Part shown: positions 9,747 through 18,824 of the stretch, piece after piece
How positions within the stretch are numbered: position 1 is the first letter of the stretch
Layout: every line of letters begins with the position of its first letter
Assembly: GCA_903927615.1 (NCBI GenBank)
Contig: CAIYNU010000025.1
Location: 1 to 58,660, forward strand
Direction of reading: 5' to 3'
Source: an uncultured Rhodospirillales bacterium
GTDB lineage: Bacteria; Pseudomonadota; Alphaproteobacteria; Azospirillales; Azospirillaceae
DNA: 58,660 nt
Made by a program: the position numbers and the translations under genes
The notes under the pieces: generated by a model
What the model was told of the DNA's origin: nothing
Database searches by the model: none
The model's input: only the letters and a program-made list of their open reading frames with translations

Positions 9747-10226
9747 ATGGACACGATAAAAAATAAGCCCATTGCGGCGCATACCCTTTCGCGTCGTGGT
9801 GAGGGGCCAAACCCCATCGACGTTCACGTCGGTGCCAGGCTGAGACTGCGTCGGACGCTTTTGGGTCTGAGCCAGGAAAAACTAGGCGAATCTGTCGGAA
9901 TTACGTTCCAACAGTTGCAGAAATACGAGCGTGGTGCCAATCGAATAAGCGCCAGTCGCCTGTTTAACTTGGCGCAGATACTCGGCGTATCGGTCGGTTT
10001 TTTCTTTGACGACATGAACCTTGGCGACGTCACCAATCACGATGACTACCCGGGGGATCCGGAAGCCGGTGAGACAGGCGAATTCGCTTCAATGGCGCGT
10101 CGGGAAACATTGGAACTTGTCCGGGCTTACTATCGCATCGCGCATCCTGCGGTCCGGCGACGAGCCTTTGAGTTGCTCAAAGCCCTGGGAGGCGATGCGA
10201 CCGCTCCGGCTGCCGAAGGCGTCTAG
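9747..10226 (+). CDS. XRE-family helix-turn-helix transcriptional regulator
   Basis: A 159-residue DNA-binding protein. The Cro/C1-type HTH covers about residues 25-85: DVHVGARLRLRRTLLGLSQE, then LGESVGITFQQLQKYERG with the recognition helix, then NRISASRLFNLAQILGV. The C-terminal part (about 115-155) has a helix LELVRAYYRIAHPAVRRRAFELLKAL. This layout is typical of a common alphaproteobacterial regulator group whose C-terminal helix resembles that of the SinR/PhrA-type proteins; target genes are unknown. The ATG at 9747 has GAGGG seven bases before it and is preferred to the in-frame ATG at 9720, which has none. The gene is monocistronic. Confidence 0.93.
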   Translation: MDTIKNKPIAAHTLSRRGEGPNPIDVHVGARLRLRRTLLGLSQEKLGESVGITFQQLQKYERGANRISASRLFNLAQILGVSVGFFFDDMNLGDVTNHDDYPGDPEAGETGEFASMARRETLELVRAYYRIAHPAVRRRAFELLKALGGDATAPAAEGV

Positions 10227-10419
10227 GTCGGGTGCCTGAGGTTTCGGCTTGGATCGCTGGGGGTGTCGGGGGCATCCGACGGTCGGTCATCGAGTCGCAC
10301 GCCACCGGCCCTTGAGGCTTGCCGAGAAGCCGTGTACCCTCGCTCTCGTAGTGGTTTTTGGTGCGATGCACCGGCGGCCCGTCGCCGCGATTATCGCGCC
10401 AGTTCGTTTGGGGATCGCC

Positions 10420-10740
10420 ATGCGCAGATTGCTCCTTGTTGCCTTGATTGCGGTGATCGGCTTGCTACCGGTTGCGGGAGGGGCTCAGACCCCGCCGTCT
10501 CCGGCCGCGCCGTCGGCTTCGACGACCGCTCCGGCTTCGGCCCAGATCGCCGGTCGACTCGACGATACCACCCGGGTGCTGTCGGTCGGTCTTGGGGCCG
10601 TTACCGGTATGGTTCTGTTGAGCGTGGTGAGCACCAACATGATCAGCGGTGCCGCCTTGGCCAATCTTGGCCAAGGGGTGGTGGTCTTTGCCGGCACGGT
10701 GATTGGCGGCCTGTTGGGTAACTGGCTCTACGCCCGATAA
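10420..10740 (+). CDS. Small secreted or membrane-anchored protein, paralogue 1 of 3
   Basis: A 106-residue protein beginning MRRLLLVALIAVIGLLPVAG, a Sec signal peptide with probable cleavage after GGAQ. A Pro/Ala/Ser/Thr linker follows (25-50), then a hydrophobic glycine-rich segment with VGLGAVTGMVLLSVVS and, at the end, a second one, FAGTVIGGLLGNWLYAR. The pattern GLGAVxG ... GGLxxNWLY is shared with the next gene, so they arose by duplication. The glycine-spaced segments suggest a small membrane-inserted protein. The ATG at 10420 is chosen because the signal peptide begins there. No family is recognised. Confidence 0.75.
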   Translation: MRRLLLVALIAVIGLLPVAGGAQTPPSPAAPSASTTAPASAQIAGRLDDTTRVLSVGLGAVTGMVLLSVVSTNMISGAALANLGQGVVVFAGTVIGGLLGNWLYAR

Positions 10741-10768
10741 CCACCGGTCCGGAAAGGAGCAGGCAAAG

Positions 10769-11098
10769 ATGCGGAGACTGGTAATGATGGCCCTGATCGC
10801 CTTGATCGGGGTGGCGCCGCTGATGATGTCGCCGGTCCAGGCCCAGCCGGCGTCGGCCGCGCCCACCGAGGTCAGTGGTCCGGGGGCGTTCTATCCGATT
10901 GCGCTCGGATTGGGGGCGGTTGCCGGTGTGGCTGTGTATAACATCGCCACGTTCGGGGTTTCCGGTGTGCCGTTTTTGGCGCCGGCGGCAACCACCGGGG
11001 CGATGGTGACAGCGGCGGCGATTGCTCAGAACCGGCTTTATACGGTGGTGAGCGCCACGGTTGGCGGCCTGGTCGCCAACTGGCTGTACGGGAATTGA
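10769..11098 (+). CDS. Small secreted or membrane-anchored protein, paralogue 2 of 3
   Basis: A 109-residue protein starting MRRLVMMALIALIGVAPLMM, with signal peptide cleavage expected after VQAQ. It shares with paralogue 1 the motif GLGAVAG and the ending VGGLVANWLYGN. Two glycine/alanine-rich hydrophobic stretches make up most of the mature protein. GGAAAGGAG lies 10 bases before the ATG, and the gene begins 28 bases after paralogue 1, so both are in one transcript. Function unknown. Confidence 0.78.
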   Translation: MRRLVMMALIALIGVAPLMMSPVQAQPASAAPTEVSGPGAFYPIALGLGAVAGVAVYNIATFGVSGVPFLAPAATTGAMVTAAAIAQNRLYTVVSATVGGLVANWLYGN

Positions 11099-11188
11099 TC
11101 CGGGCGCGTCCGATGGCGCGGAAACCCTGATCAGTCAGGGCTTATACAAGACGGTGTCAGTCCAGACGGTTCCGGTCACGGAGGAAGC

Positions 11189-11686
11189 ATGCGCAGGCTG
11201 GTGGTTTATCTCGTGGTGGGCGTGCTGGCCATGGCGGGCGTGCTGTCGCCGGGGGCGGTCAGCGCCCAGGAACCGGAACAGGGCGAGACCCAGGCTCTGC
11301 CGGCAAATCGTGATCTGACGCCTTACGTCATCGGTTTGGGCGCGATCATGGGCGTGATCGCCTTTAACATTGCCGCCCCGCCGGTTGTCAGTTGGGCAGG
11401 CTGGGTCGGGCAATCGCTGCGCAATGTCGTGGCCGTGACCCAGGCGGCTGGAAGACGGGTGATGACCAGCGCGATTCCGGCGGTCCCAGCGGCCGAGGTG
11501 GCGGCGGTCGAGGCTGTGCCGGTTGCCGAGGTCCCCGCCGCGCCGGCGCGGCCGATTGTGCCCCCGCTGACCCAAACCATGCTCGCTCAAGCCCAGATCG
11601 GGGCGGCGGCGGCGGCGGCGGCGGGAGCCGTCGCTGCTCACAGTCTTTATCGGCTGTTCGGTGGGGCCGACCAAGCTCCGCGGTAG
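11189..11686 (+). CDS. Small secreted or membrane-anchored protein, paralogue 3 of 3
   Basis: A 165-residue protein starting MRRLVVYLVVGVLAMAGVLS with cleavage after VSAQ. The motif YVIGLGAIMGVIAFNIA aligns with FYPIALGLGAVAGVAVYNIA of paralogue 2. The C-terminal part is longer: a Val/Ala/Glu/Pro-rich stretch (residues 90-130) and an alanine run AAAAAAAGAVAAHSLYRLFG that replaces the GGLxxNWLY ending. A GGAGGAAG site lies three bases before the ATG. It is 90 bases downstream of paralogue 2 and in the same direction. Function unknown. Confidence 0.78.
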   Translation: MRRLVVYLVVGVLAMAGVLSPGAVSAQEPEQGETQALPANRDLTPYVIGLGAIMGVIAFNIAAPPVVSWAGWVGQSLRNVVAVTQAAGRRVMTSAIPAVPAAEVAAVEAVPVAEVPAAPARPIVPPLTQTMLAQAQIGAAAAAAAGAVAAHSLYRLFGGADQAPR

Positions 11687-11806
11687 GGCCCCCGCCGGAG
11701 GTCATGGCATACGCCGTTCCTTGTCAAAGACAGGGGCGGCAGTGATCGCTGGCTTGTGCCGGGTCCCCGGGGCCGCCATCTTGGGGCCACGTCGAGGAAA
11801 GTGCCT

Positions 11807-12418
11807 ATGTCCGATCCGGCAGACAGTCCGTGGACGACGCTTCGGTCCGGGCAGCAGTATGAAAACCCGTGGATCCGGGTGGTCGAGCATCAGGTTCTGA
11901 CCCCGGGCGGTCGTCCGGGGCTCTACGGCACCGTGCATTTCAAGCATCTGGCGTTGGGTGTTCTGCCCATTGATGCCGCCGGTCGCACCTATCTGGTCGG
12001 GCAATATCGATATCCGTTGCGGGCCTACAGTTGGGAAATTCCCGAAGGTGGTGGCCACCACGATGTTGCGCCACTGGAATCGGCCCAGCGGGAACTGGCC
12101 GAGGAAACCGGGCTGCGCGCCGCCGGATGGCTCGAAGTGGCGCAGTTGCACCTGTCGAATTCGGTCAGCGACGAGCGGGCGGTCTGTTATCTCGCCTGGG
12201 ACCTTCACCAGGGCGAAAGCGCCCCCGATGACTGTGAGCGGTTGGAGGTTCGACGGTTGCCGTTCTACGACGCTTTGGACATGGTCTGGGCCGGCGAAAT
12301 CACCGATGCGATGAGTGTCGCGACGATCCTGCGGGTGGCCCTGATGGTCCAAAGGGGTGAGGTCCCGGACCCCGTGATGGCGGCTTTGACCCGGTCAAAA
12401 GCCGGTGAAAAGCCTTGA
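11807..12418 (+). CDS. Nudix hydrolase, ADP-ribose pyrophosphatase-like
   Basis: A 203-residue cytoplasmic hydrolase expected to cleave nucleoside diphosphates linked to another group, most likely ADP-ribose or nucleotide sugars. The Nudix box is in EGGGHHDVAPLESAQRELAE followed by ETGL, with the catalytic REL-EE-G residues near 95-105. Before it, YLVGQYRYPLRAYSWEIPEG is the beta-strand and proline pattern of the NudF/ADPRase subgroup. The ATG at 11807 follows GAGGAAAG; the longer frame from 11756 is not needed. It stands alone between the secreted-protein cluster and the phytochrome kinase. Confidence 0.92.
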   Translation: MSDPADSPWTTLRSGQQYENPWIRVVEHQVLTPGGRPGLYGTVHFKHLALGVLPIDAAGRTYLVGQYRYPLRAYSWEIPEGGGHHDVAPLESAQRELAEETGLRAAGWLEVAQLHLSNSVSDERAVCYLAWDLHQGESAPDDCERLEVRRLPFYDALDMVWAGEITDAMSVATILRVALMVQRGEVPDPVMAALTRSKAGEKP

Positions 12419-12486
12419 CGGCCGCGCACCAGCAAATAGGGTGTTGAAGATGCGCGGCAAGCCGATGCGGGGCGTCGGTTTGGCCG

Positions 12487-12570
12487 ATGTCATTTTTGTT
12501 TGAGGACGAAGGGATGGTTTCGCAGGTCCGGCAGGCGTTGCGCGCGGCGATCATGGCGGGCGCGCCATGA
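12487..12570 (+). CDS. Possible 27-residue leader peptide ahead of the phytochrome kinase
   Basis: An open frame reads MSFLFEDEGMVSQVRQALRA and seven more residues; its stop TGA overlaps the ATG of the kinase gene (ATGA at 12567-12570). GAGGACGAAGGG lies inside it before an internal ATG at 12514, so an 18-residue version is also possible. The frame differs from that of the kinase. It may exist to couple translation, or may be chance; only the overlap supports it. Confidence 0.3.
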   Translation: MSFLFEDEGMVSQVRQALRAAIMAGAP

Positions 12571-15338
12571 TCGGCTCGGCTGAGGCGCCGTCCACGGACC
12601 GGCCGGCCGGGCAGGACGCCGGAGGACCGGTCCCGCTGTCGGGGGCGATTCAGGGGCACGGCGCCTTGCTGGTCTTGGCTGGCCCGCATTGGGAGGTCGA
12701 GCAGGCCAGCGTCAATCTGTCCGCGTTCTTGGGGGTTACGGCCGCGGCGGCGCTGGGGCGACCGCTCGCGGCGCTGTTGCCCGAGGAGACGGTGGCCAGG
12801 GTGCGGCTGGCGCTGGATCAGATGCCGGATGATGATCCCTTCGGCGCGCCGTCGTTGCGTCTGCTGGCCGGCGATGGCCGGACGCCGCTCCATGCCACGC
12901 TGTATCGTCAGGATGGCCGGGTACTGCTGGAACTGGAGGCCGTGGCCGGGGCGCGGGACGGAACGGTGGCCGAGGCGATGGTGCCAGGGGCGCAGGAGGC
13001 GGCATTCCAACGGGATCTGGATGCGGCGAGCCATGTTTACGAGATCGCCAGACTCACGGTGGAACTGGTCTCGGAGATCGCGCGCTTCGATCGGACCTTG
13101 ATGTATACCTTTCTGCCCGACGGCACCGTCGAGGTGATCGCGGAAACCCGCCGTCCGGCGGCGGTGGCGTTTCTTGGTCTGCGTTTTCCCGCCGCCGAAT
13201 TTCCACCGCCGATCCGTCGGCTGGCCGAACTCACGCCCCAACGGATGATCGCCGATGTGCAGGCGGATCCCGTGCCGATGCTGCCGGCGGTCAATCCGGG
13301 CACCGGTCGGCCGCTGGATTTCAGCCGCATCATGCTGCGGGCGGTCGCCCCGAGTCACTTGCGTTACCTGCGCAATCTGGGCGCGCTGGCCGTCCTTGAC
13401 GTTTCGCTGATGGTGGAAGGGCGATTGTGGGGCGTGGTCGCCTGTCATCACGAGGTTCCGCGACTGGCCGCGCCGGCGTTGCGAAAACGACTGGGAGCCA
13501 TCGTTGCTGCGGCCTCCGCCGCCATTGAACGCCGGGTTTTGGCCGAGCGCATCGAGTCGGAACGGCAGGTGGCGCGCCGGCTGGCGGTGGTCGAACACAC
13601 GGTGGGGCGCTCGGACAATGTGGTGCGCCAGTTGCTCGCCTCGGACCCGGGCTTGCTGGACCTCGCCGCCGCCGACGGGCTGGCGGTGCTGGCGGGGGAC
13701 GATCTGGCGACCTTCGGCTTAACGCCCGATGCGCCGCTGGTCCGACGGCTGGCGGCCCTGACCGCCGAGCAGCCCAACCAGATGCTGGTGCTCGACTGCC
13801 TGACCGATCGGGACCCCGCGGCGGTGGCCTGCCGGGAGGCTGCCGCCGGGATGCTGGCGGTGGCGCTGACCCGGGATCCGTGCGTGGTGATTGCCGCCTT
13901 TCGGCGCGAAGTGGTTCACGAGGTCAGTTGGGGCGGCGACCCCGGCGGGCTTTCGCCCAACCCGCTTTCGGAGGCGGCGAACGAAGGGTCGACGTCGCGT
14001 CGGTCGTTTCAGAAGTGGCGCGAGACGGTGGTCGGTCATTGCCGGCCCTGGGAACCCGAGGTGACCGTCGCTTGGCAGGCGCTGCCGAGCTGGCTGGGGA
14101 CCGCGTTCGGTGGGTACGGCGCGGCGGCGTTGCGGCTGATCGAGGACCTGGGGGACTTGATGCTGCCGGAGCGGTTTGACGAGCCGTTCCTTCGCGCCCT
14201 GCTGAATGCGGTGTCCGGGACTCTGCTGGTCACCAGCGACCGACCGGGCGGCTTTTGCGAGGTGCTGGTTACCAACCGCGACTTCCGGCAGATTTTTCGG
14301 GTGGCGCCCGACGAACTGGTCGGCCTGACCCTCAGTGAGGCCTTGGTGCTGGTGGGGCTTTCGGATGCCCATATTCCCGAACTGCCACCCGGTGGCACCC
14401 TGGAGGCGACGGTGCTGACCGCCGGTCGGGGTGAACGCACCATCGAAATCAGCCACCGGCCGCTGCTGCGCCTGTGTCGCGATGGCGGCGACCGGTCTTT
14501 TGCCGCCTGGATGTTCGAGGACATCACCCGTGTGCGCCGGGTCGAGCAGGCCTTGCAGTCGGCCCGCGACCAGGCGGTGGTGGCCAGTCGGGCCAAGACC
14601 GAGTTCCTGGCCAATATGAGTCACGAGCTGCGGACACCGTTGAATGCCATCATCGGATTTTCCGAAATTATGCGCGCCGAGCTGTTCGGGGCCTTGGGCA
14701 GCGCCAAGTATCGCGAATATGTCCGTAATATCCAGACCTCGGGCGAGCATCTGCTGGCGGTGATCGGCGAGGTGCTCGACATTTCCAAGGTCGAAGCGGG
14801 TCACTATGTGCTCGAAGAGCAGGTGATCAATCTCATCACGCTGGTTGAGGATATCTGTGTGCTGGAAAGCGACCAGGCCGAACGGGCCGGGGTCAAGCTG
14901 ATGCAGGAGGTCTCGGCCCGGGAAATCCATGTGCAATGCGACGAGCGCGCCCTGAAGCAGATCCTGCTGAATCTGTTGTCCAATGCGTTCAAGTTCACGC
15001 CCGCCGGGGGCATGGTGACCTGCCGCGCTCTGCTGCTGCCGTCGGGCGGAATCGCGCTGGAGGTGCAGGACACTGGCATTGGTATTCCCGAGGAGCACCT
15101 GCACCGGGTGCTCGACCCGTACATCCAGGTGCGCGACCGCCACACGCGCAAGTCCGCGGGCACCGGGCTTGGTCTGTCCCTGGTCAGGGTGCTGGCCGAA
15201 CTTCATGGCGGGCGGGTGACCGTCAACAGTCAGGCCAACCGGGGCACCGCCATTCGGGTCAGCCTGCCGCCCTGGCGTGCCATGCCTGGCGGCGGTGGGG
15301 GTAAACCGGGGAGCATTCTGCCCACCCGCACGGACTAG
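12567..15338 (+). CDS. Phytochrome-like sensor histidine kinase lacking the chromophore cysteines
   Basis: A 923-residue soluble kinase with the phytochrome order PAS (about 18-115), GAF (145-325), PHY (335-515), then PAS (545-655), HisKA (His686 in [18 protein letters not shown]) and HATPase (790-905). Landmarks are [14 protein letters not shown] at the N-terminus, [10 protein letters not shown] and [10 protein letters not shown] in GAF, and the PHY tongue VSWGGDP with SRRSFQKW. The biliverdin-binding cysteine expected about nine residues before GAIQ is absent (position 17 is Asp, and no Cys precedes it), the GAF cysteine of plant/Cph1 phytochromes is Ser263, and the PASDIP aspartate is Glu211. 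His264 is kept. It may bind bilin non-covalently or use another cue. No receiver domain, response regulator or heme oxygenase gene lies beside it. ATG 12567 overlaps the preceding small frame. Confidence 0.92.
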   Translation: MIGSAEAPSTDRPAGQDAGGPVPLSGAIQGHGALLVLAGPHWEVEQASVNLSAFLGVTAAAALGRPLAALLPEETVARVRLALDQMPDDDPFGAPSLRLLAGDGRTPLHATLYRQDGRVLLELEAVAGARDGTVAEAMVPGAQEAAFQRDLDAASHVYEIARLTVELVSEIARFDRTLMYTFLPDGTVEVIAETRRPAAVAFLGLRFPAAEFPPPIRRLAELTPQRMIADVQADPVPMLPAVNPGTGRPLDFSRIMLRAVAPSHLRYLRNLGALAVLDVSLMVEGRLWGVVACHHEVPRLAAPALRKRLGAIVAAASAAIERRVLAERIESERQVARRLAVVEHTVGRSDNVVRQLLASDPGLLDLAAADGLAVLAGDDLATFGLTPDAPLVRRLAALTAEQPNQMLVLDCLTDRDPAAVACREAAAGMLAVALTRDPCVVIAAFRREVVHEVSWGGDPGGLSPNPLSEAANEGSTSRRSFQKWRETVVGHCRPWEPEVTVAWQALPSWLGTAFGGYGAAALRLIEDLGDLMLPERFDEPFLRALLNAVSGTLLVTSDRPGGFCEVLVTNRDFRQIFRVAPDELVGLTLSEALVLVGLSDAHIPELPPGGTLEATVLTAGRGERTIEISHRPLLRLCRDGGDRSFAAWMFEDITRVRRVEQALQSARDQAVVASRAKTEFLANMSHELRTPLNAIIGFSEIMRAELFGALGSAKYREYVRNIQTSGEHLLAVIGEVLDISKVEAGHYVLEEQVINLITLVEDICVLESDQAERAGVKLMQEVSAREIHVQCDERALKQILLNLLSNAFKFTPAGGMVTCRALLLPSGGIALEVQDTGIGIPEEHLHRVLDPYIQVRDRHTRKSAGTGLGLSLVRVLAELHGGRVTVNSQANRGTAIRVSLPPWRAMPGGGGGKPGSILPTRTD

Positions 15339-15495
15339 TGTTGGTATTCATCCGCTTGCTTCCCATCTTTATATTGAAAGTGCAACGCACTCAAACACAC
15401 CCGATAGAACAAGCGCGTGTTCCGGCCGGTCGGGGCGGGAAGGGTCGGTCGGCGTTGGAACCCGCGTTCGCTCTCGTCAAGGAGCCGCCGCAGAG

Positions 15496-16491
15496 ATGAC
15501 CGCCGATCTTGATGTGCTTGCCCAGGGGATTCGCCGCGGTGATCGTCGCGCGCTCGCCCGTGCCATTACCCTGGTGGAATCGACGCGCCGGGACCACCGG
15601 CGCCGGGCCGAGGCCCTGCTGGAAGCTCTGCTGCCCGAGACCGGCCGGGGGGTGCGGATCGGCATCTCGGGGGTTCCCGGGGTCGGCAAATCGACCTTCA
15701 TCGAGGCTTTTGGCCAGTACGTGATCAACCAGGGCCATCGGGTGGCGGTGCTGGCCATCGACCCGTCGTCCCAGCGCACCGGCGGCTCGATTCTGGGCGA
15801 CAAGACCCGGATGGAACACTTGTCGCGTCGGCACGAGGCGTTTATCCGGCCGTCTCCGGCCGGCGCCACGCTGGGCGGGGTGGCCCGTCGCAGCCGGGAG
15901 GCGATGTTGCTGTGCGAGGCGGCCGGTTTCGACGTGGTCTTGGTCGAGACCGTCGGCGTCGGTCAGTCCGAGACGGCCGTGGCCGACATGGTCGATCTGT
16001 TTCTGCTGCTGCTGTTGCCCGGTGGCGGTGATGAATTGCAAGGGATCAAGAAGGGCATCGTCGAACTGGCCGATCTGGTGGTGGTGAATAAGGCCGACGG
16101 CGCGTTGCTGGAGGCGGCCCAACTTGCGGTGGCCGAGTATCGGCATGCGTTGACGCTGCTGCGACCGGCCACCGGCGACTGGCGCACCCCGGTCCAGAGC
16201 TGTTCTGCCCGCACCGGGGACGGCATCGCCCTGATTTGGGAAACCATCGGCCGCTATCGGGACCAGTTGGGCGTCAGCGGGGCGCTCGCCGCCCGCCGCG
16301 CCGACCAGGCCAATGCCTGGTTGTGGAACGAAATCCGCGAATCCCTGGTCGAGGCGTTTCGGGCGCATCCGGATGTGCGGGGCGCCCTGGCCGCCCTGGA
16401 AGCCCGGGTTCGCCGCGGCGACCTGCCGCCCACCGCGGCGGCGATGGACCTGTTGGAACTGTTTCTGGGCAAGGGGGCGGCGCTGGCGTAG
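15496..16491 (+). CDS. meaB: MeaB/ArgK-family GTPase, methylmalonyl-CoA mutase chaperone
   Basis: A 331-residue G3E-class GTPase that protects and reloads adenosylcobalamin-dependent methylmalonyl-CoA mutase. Motifs in order: P-loop GVPGVGKST (about residue 60), [18 protein letters not shown] (Switch region), ETVGVGQSE (Walker B/Switch), and NKAD for guanine recognition. Length matches the family. The ATG at 15496 is preceded by AAGGAGCCG; the longer open frame to 15277 overlaps the kinase gene and looks non-coding. No mutase gene is in the window, but a cobalamin synthesis operon lies 34 kb downstream. Confidence 0.96.
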   Translation: MTADLDVLAQGIRRGDRRALARAITLVESTRRDHRRRAEALLEALLPETGRGVRIGISGVPGVGKSTFIEAFGQYVINQGHRVAVLAIDPSSQRTGGSILGDKTRMEHLSRRHEAFIRPSPAGATLGGVARRSREAMLLCEAAGFDVVLVETVGVGQSETAVADMVDLFLLLLLPGGGDELQGIKKGIVELADLVVVNKADGALLEAAQLAVAEYRHALTLLRPATGDWRTPVQSCSARTGDGIALIWETIGRYRDQLGVSGALAARRADQANAWLWNEIRESLVEAFRAHPDVRGALAALEARVRRGDLPPTAAAMDLLELFLGKGAALA

Positions 16492-16547
16492 CGCCGGAGC
16501 ATGGCGCTCCCGGCCCAAAAAAGGGTCCCAGGCCGTGGCGCGGCTGT

Positions 16548-18797
16548 TTACGCCGCCCGCGCGCCTTGCACCCGACGGAGGGCCTGTTTGCGATCCATCA
16601 TGCCGGCAGCGATGTTGCGGACGATGGTGAGGGCGATCCAGGGATCGATGCCGTCGACCATCAGCAGATCGTTCACCGCCAGGCGATAGCAGACCACGGG
16701 GGTGTCGGCGATCACGTCGGCCGTCCGGGTGGCTTCGCTCAGGAACAGGGCGGCTTCGCCGAATAGGGCACCGGCCCGGTAGCCGGTCTGGCGAATCGGG
16801 TTTGGGCTGTCCGGGAGGCGACGCTGGCGGGTTGCCGCGCCCTTGACCAACAGGAACACGGCGTCGGCCGGATCGCCTTCGCGAAAAATCGCGGCGCCGG
16901 GAGCATAGTCCAGGCGGCGCGCCAGAATTTGGATCATGGACAGACGGGCGGCCGTCAAACCGGCAAGCGCCGGGTGTCGGGTCAATGAAATCTCGGCGTC
17001 TTCGGCCGGCACAACCCCGCGCCTGGCCAGCAACCGATCCTCGGCATGGGCTAGAGCCATATCCAGATCGGCGAAAATCCGACCATCATGCTCGGGTTGG
17101 TCGAAGCCCACCTCGAGAAGGAACCGACGGACGTCGGAACCGTCGGGCAATCCCGCCAACAGCAGGCGGCAACCGCCGCCGGCCAGAACACCGTCAATCC
17201 GCTTGAGAATCAGAATGCCGGTGCTGTCGATGTCGGTTACCCGCCGGAAATCCAGCACGGCGTCGGTTGCGCTGCTGGCGACATCTTCAATGCTGCGGCA
17301 AAGAAAATCGGTGGAGCCGAAAAAGAGTGGGCCCTGTAACTCGATGATGGCGATGGCCTGGCCATGCTGTTCCAGGGTGGCACGATCGATATTGCTGCGG
17401 ATCGTATTGGATTGCAGGATATTGCCCCGGTAAATGCGCCGAATCGGAGAACTGCTGGATCGTCGGAGGAACACCGCCACCGTGACCAGCATGCCGAGTC
17501 CGATGGCCGACGGCACGTTGACGAACGCAACCAGGCCGCTGACCAGGGCCAATACCGCCAGATCGGCGCCAAGGCGGCTCGCATTGCGGCTGTGGCCCCG
17601 GCGGAACAGGGTGCGGAGCAGGTGAACGGACCAGTCGTCGAGGCTCTGAGCCGTGACCACGATGACCACGGCCGCCAGCACCGACAGCGGGATGGCGCCC
17701 ACGGGATCGCGCAGTCCCCACGCCAGGACCATCAGCCCCAGGCCCAGCACCAGTTGAGCCCGACGCGTTCGAGCGCCTTGGTGAAAGGCGATCCGGGTCA
17801 GCAGGGGCGATCCGCCGCTCGCCGTCCCGCCCGCCAGCGCAGACCCCACGTTGCAGATACCCTGAACCGCCAATTCCCGATTGCTGTTGGCCGATGACCC
17901 GAACAAAGAGTCGGCCGCGGTGGCGCTCAGCAGGGATTGGATCGAGGTGATGAACGCCAGGGTGATGCCTGTGGCCAGGACGGTGGTGACCGCAGGCCCC
18001 GGGAGGCCCGCGTGAAGCACGGTGTCCAGGCCCGAAACCGGCAGCCCCAAGGTCAGGCCATCGGGCAAGGTCCCGATCAAAGGCCCGCGGGTTATCACGC
18101 CCGACAGGCAATACCGGGTCAGCAAATCCGCCAGTGTTCCGACCACCAAGCCGGCTAGGGCGCCCGGGACCAGGCGCGTGAAGCGTGGGGTCAGGACCGT
18201 GACGGCCCCAGCCAGCAGGCCGATGGCTAAGGAATAGCCGTTCAACGCCCCCTGTCCCTCCAGAACCGCCTGACGCAGTGCCGACCAACCGTCCAGTCCG
18301 AACAGAAACGGGGTTTGGATCGTGACAATCTGGATCACGAACCCGGCCACGAAACCCGCGACGATGGTTTGTGGGATGTATTTGACCAGATCCCCCATGC
18401 GGAACGCGCCCAACACCATTTGGGTCAATCCGGCAATGATCAAGGCGGCGACGGCCATGATGATCAGCGTGGCGTCCGCGGTCGCCGCATCGGTGGGCAG
18501 AACGGCCCGAAAGGCCGGTTGGGCCGACAGGTCCGCCATCATGGCGGCCAGCAGCGCCGCCTGAGTGGCGCGCGGCGCGTTGACATGCAGTCGCCCGCCC
18601 AGACAGGCCGGCACCAGGGCGCCGACGATGGCCGTCATGAAGGCGGCGGCGACCCCGGCCGCAACAAACGTGGCGCCAAGCGGTTGATAGACGATGGCGC
18701 CGCAACTCAAAATTGTCGGCAGCGCGACCAACATGGTTGTCAACCCACCCATGATATCGCCGCGCAGCGTTGCCGGCGGCGTCAATGCGAGCGACAT
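16548..18797 (-). CDS. SulP/SLC26-type transporter with STAS and cyclic-nucleotide-binding domains
   Basis: A 749-residue inner-membrane protein. Residues 15-450 form the SulP transport domain with about a dozen membrane segments (AATGAST-like Ser/Thr-rich helices and VNVPSAIGLGMLVTVAVF near the end). A STAS domain follows (480-590) with DFRRVTDIDSTGILIL; Ser525 is where SpoIIAA-type STAS domains are phosphorylated. A C-terminal cNMP-binding domain (595-735) carries the phosphate-binding cassette FGEAALFLSEATRTADV, so it can probably bind cAMP or cGMP. The substrate is not predictable; family members carry sulfate, bicarbonate or other anions. It lies 27 bases downstream of an HATPase-GNAT gene in the same direction, suggesting one operon and regulatory contact through the STAS domain. 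Confidence 0.93.
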   Translation of the reverse strand: MSLALTPPATLRGDIMGGLTTMLVALPTILSCGAIVYQPLGATFVAAGVAAAFMTAIVGALVPACLGGRLHVNAPRATQAALLAAMMADLSAQPAFRAVLPTDAATADATLIIMAVAALIIAGLTQMVLGAFRMGDLVKYIPQTIVAGFVAGFVIQIVTIQTPFLFGLDGWSALRQAVLEGQGALNGYSLAIGLLAGAVTVLTPRFTRLVPGALAGLVVGTLADLLTRYCLSGVITRGPLIGTLPDGLTLGLPVSGLDTVLHAGLPGPAVTTVLATGITLAFITSIQSLLSATAADSLFGSSANSNRELAVQGICNVGSALAGGTASGGSPLLTRIAFHQGARTRRAQLVLGLGLMVLAWGLRDPVGAIPLSVLAAVVIVVTAQSLDDWSVHLLRTLFRRGHSRNASRLGADLAVLALVSGLVAFVNVPSAIGLGMLVTVAVFLRRSSSSPIRRIYRGNILQSNTIRSNIDRATLEQHGQAIAIIELQGPLFFGSTDFLCRSIEDVASSATDAVLDFRRVTDIDSTGILILKRIDGVLAGGGCRLLLAGLPDGSDVRRFLLEVGFDQPEHDGRIFADLDMALAHAEDRLLARRGVVPAEDAEISLTRHPALAGLTAARLSMIQILARRLDYAPGAAIFREGDPADAVFLLVKGAATRQRRLPDSPNPIRQTGYRAGALFGEAALFLSEATRTADVIADTPVVCYRLAVNDLLMVDGIDPWIALTIVRNIAAGMMDRKQALRRVQGARAA

Positions 18798-18824
18798 AGC
18801 GGGCTCCGGTGCAGTGCCGATCGG

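Noticed and set aside
13719-15206. Long antisense open frame opposite the phytochrome kinase
   Set aside because: Pro/Arg/Gln-rich shadow of the kinase, explained by third-position GC.
16492-16547. Terminator between meaB and the SulP gene
   Set aside because: An imperfect stem is present, but the A/T run is on the wrong side for both convergent genes.
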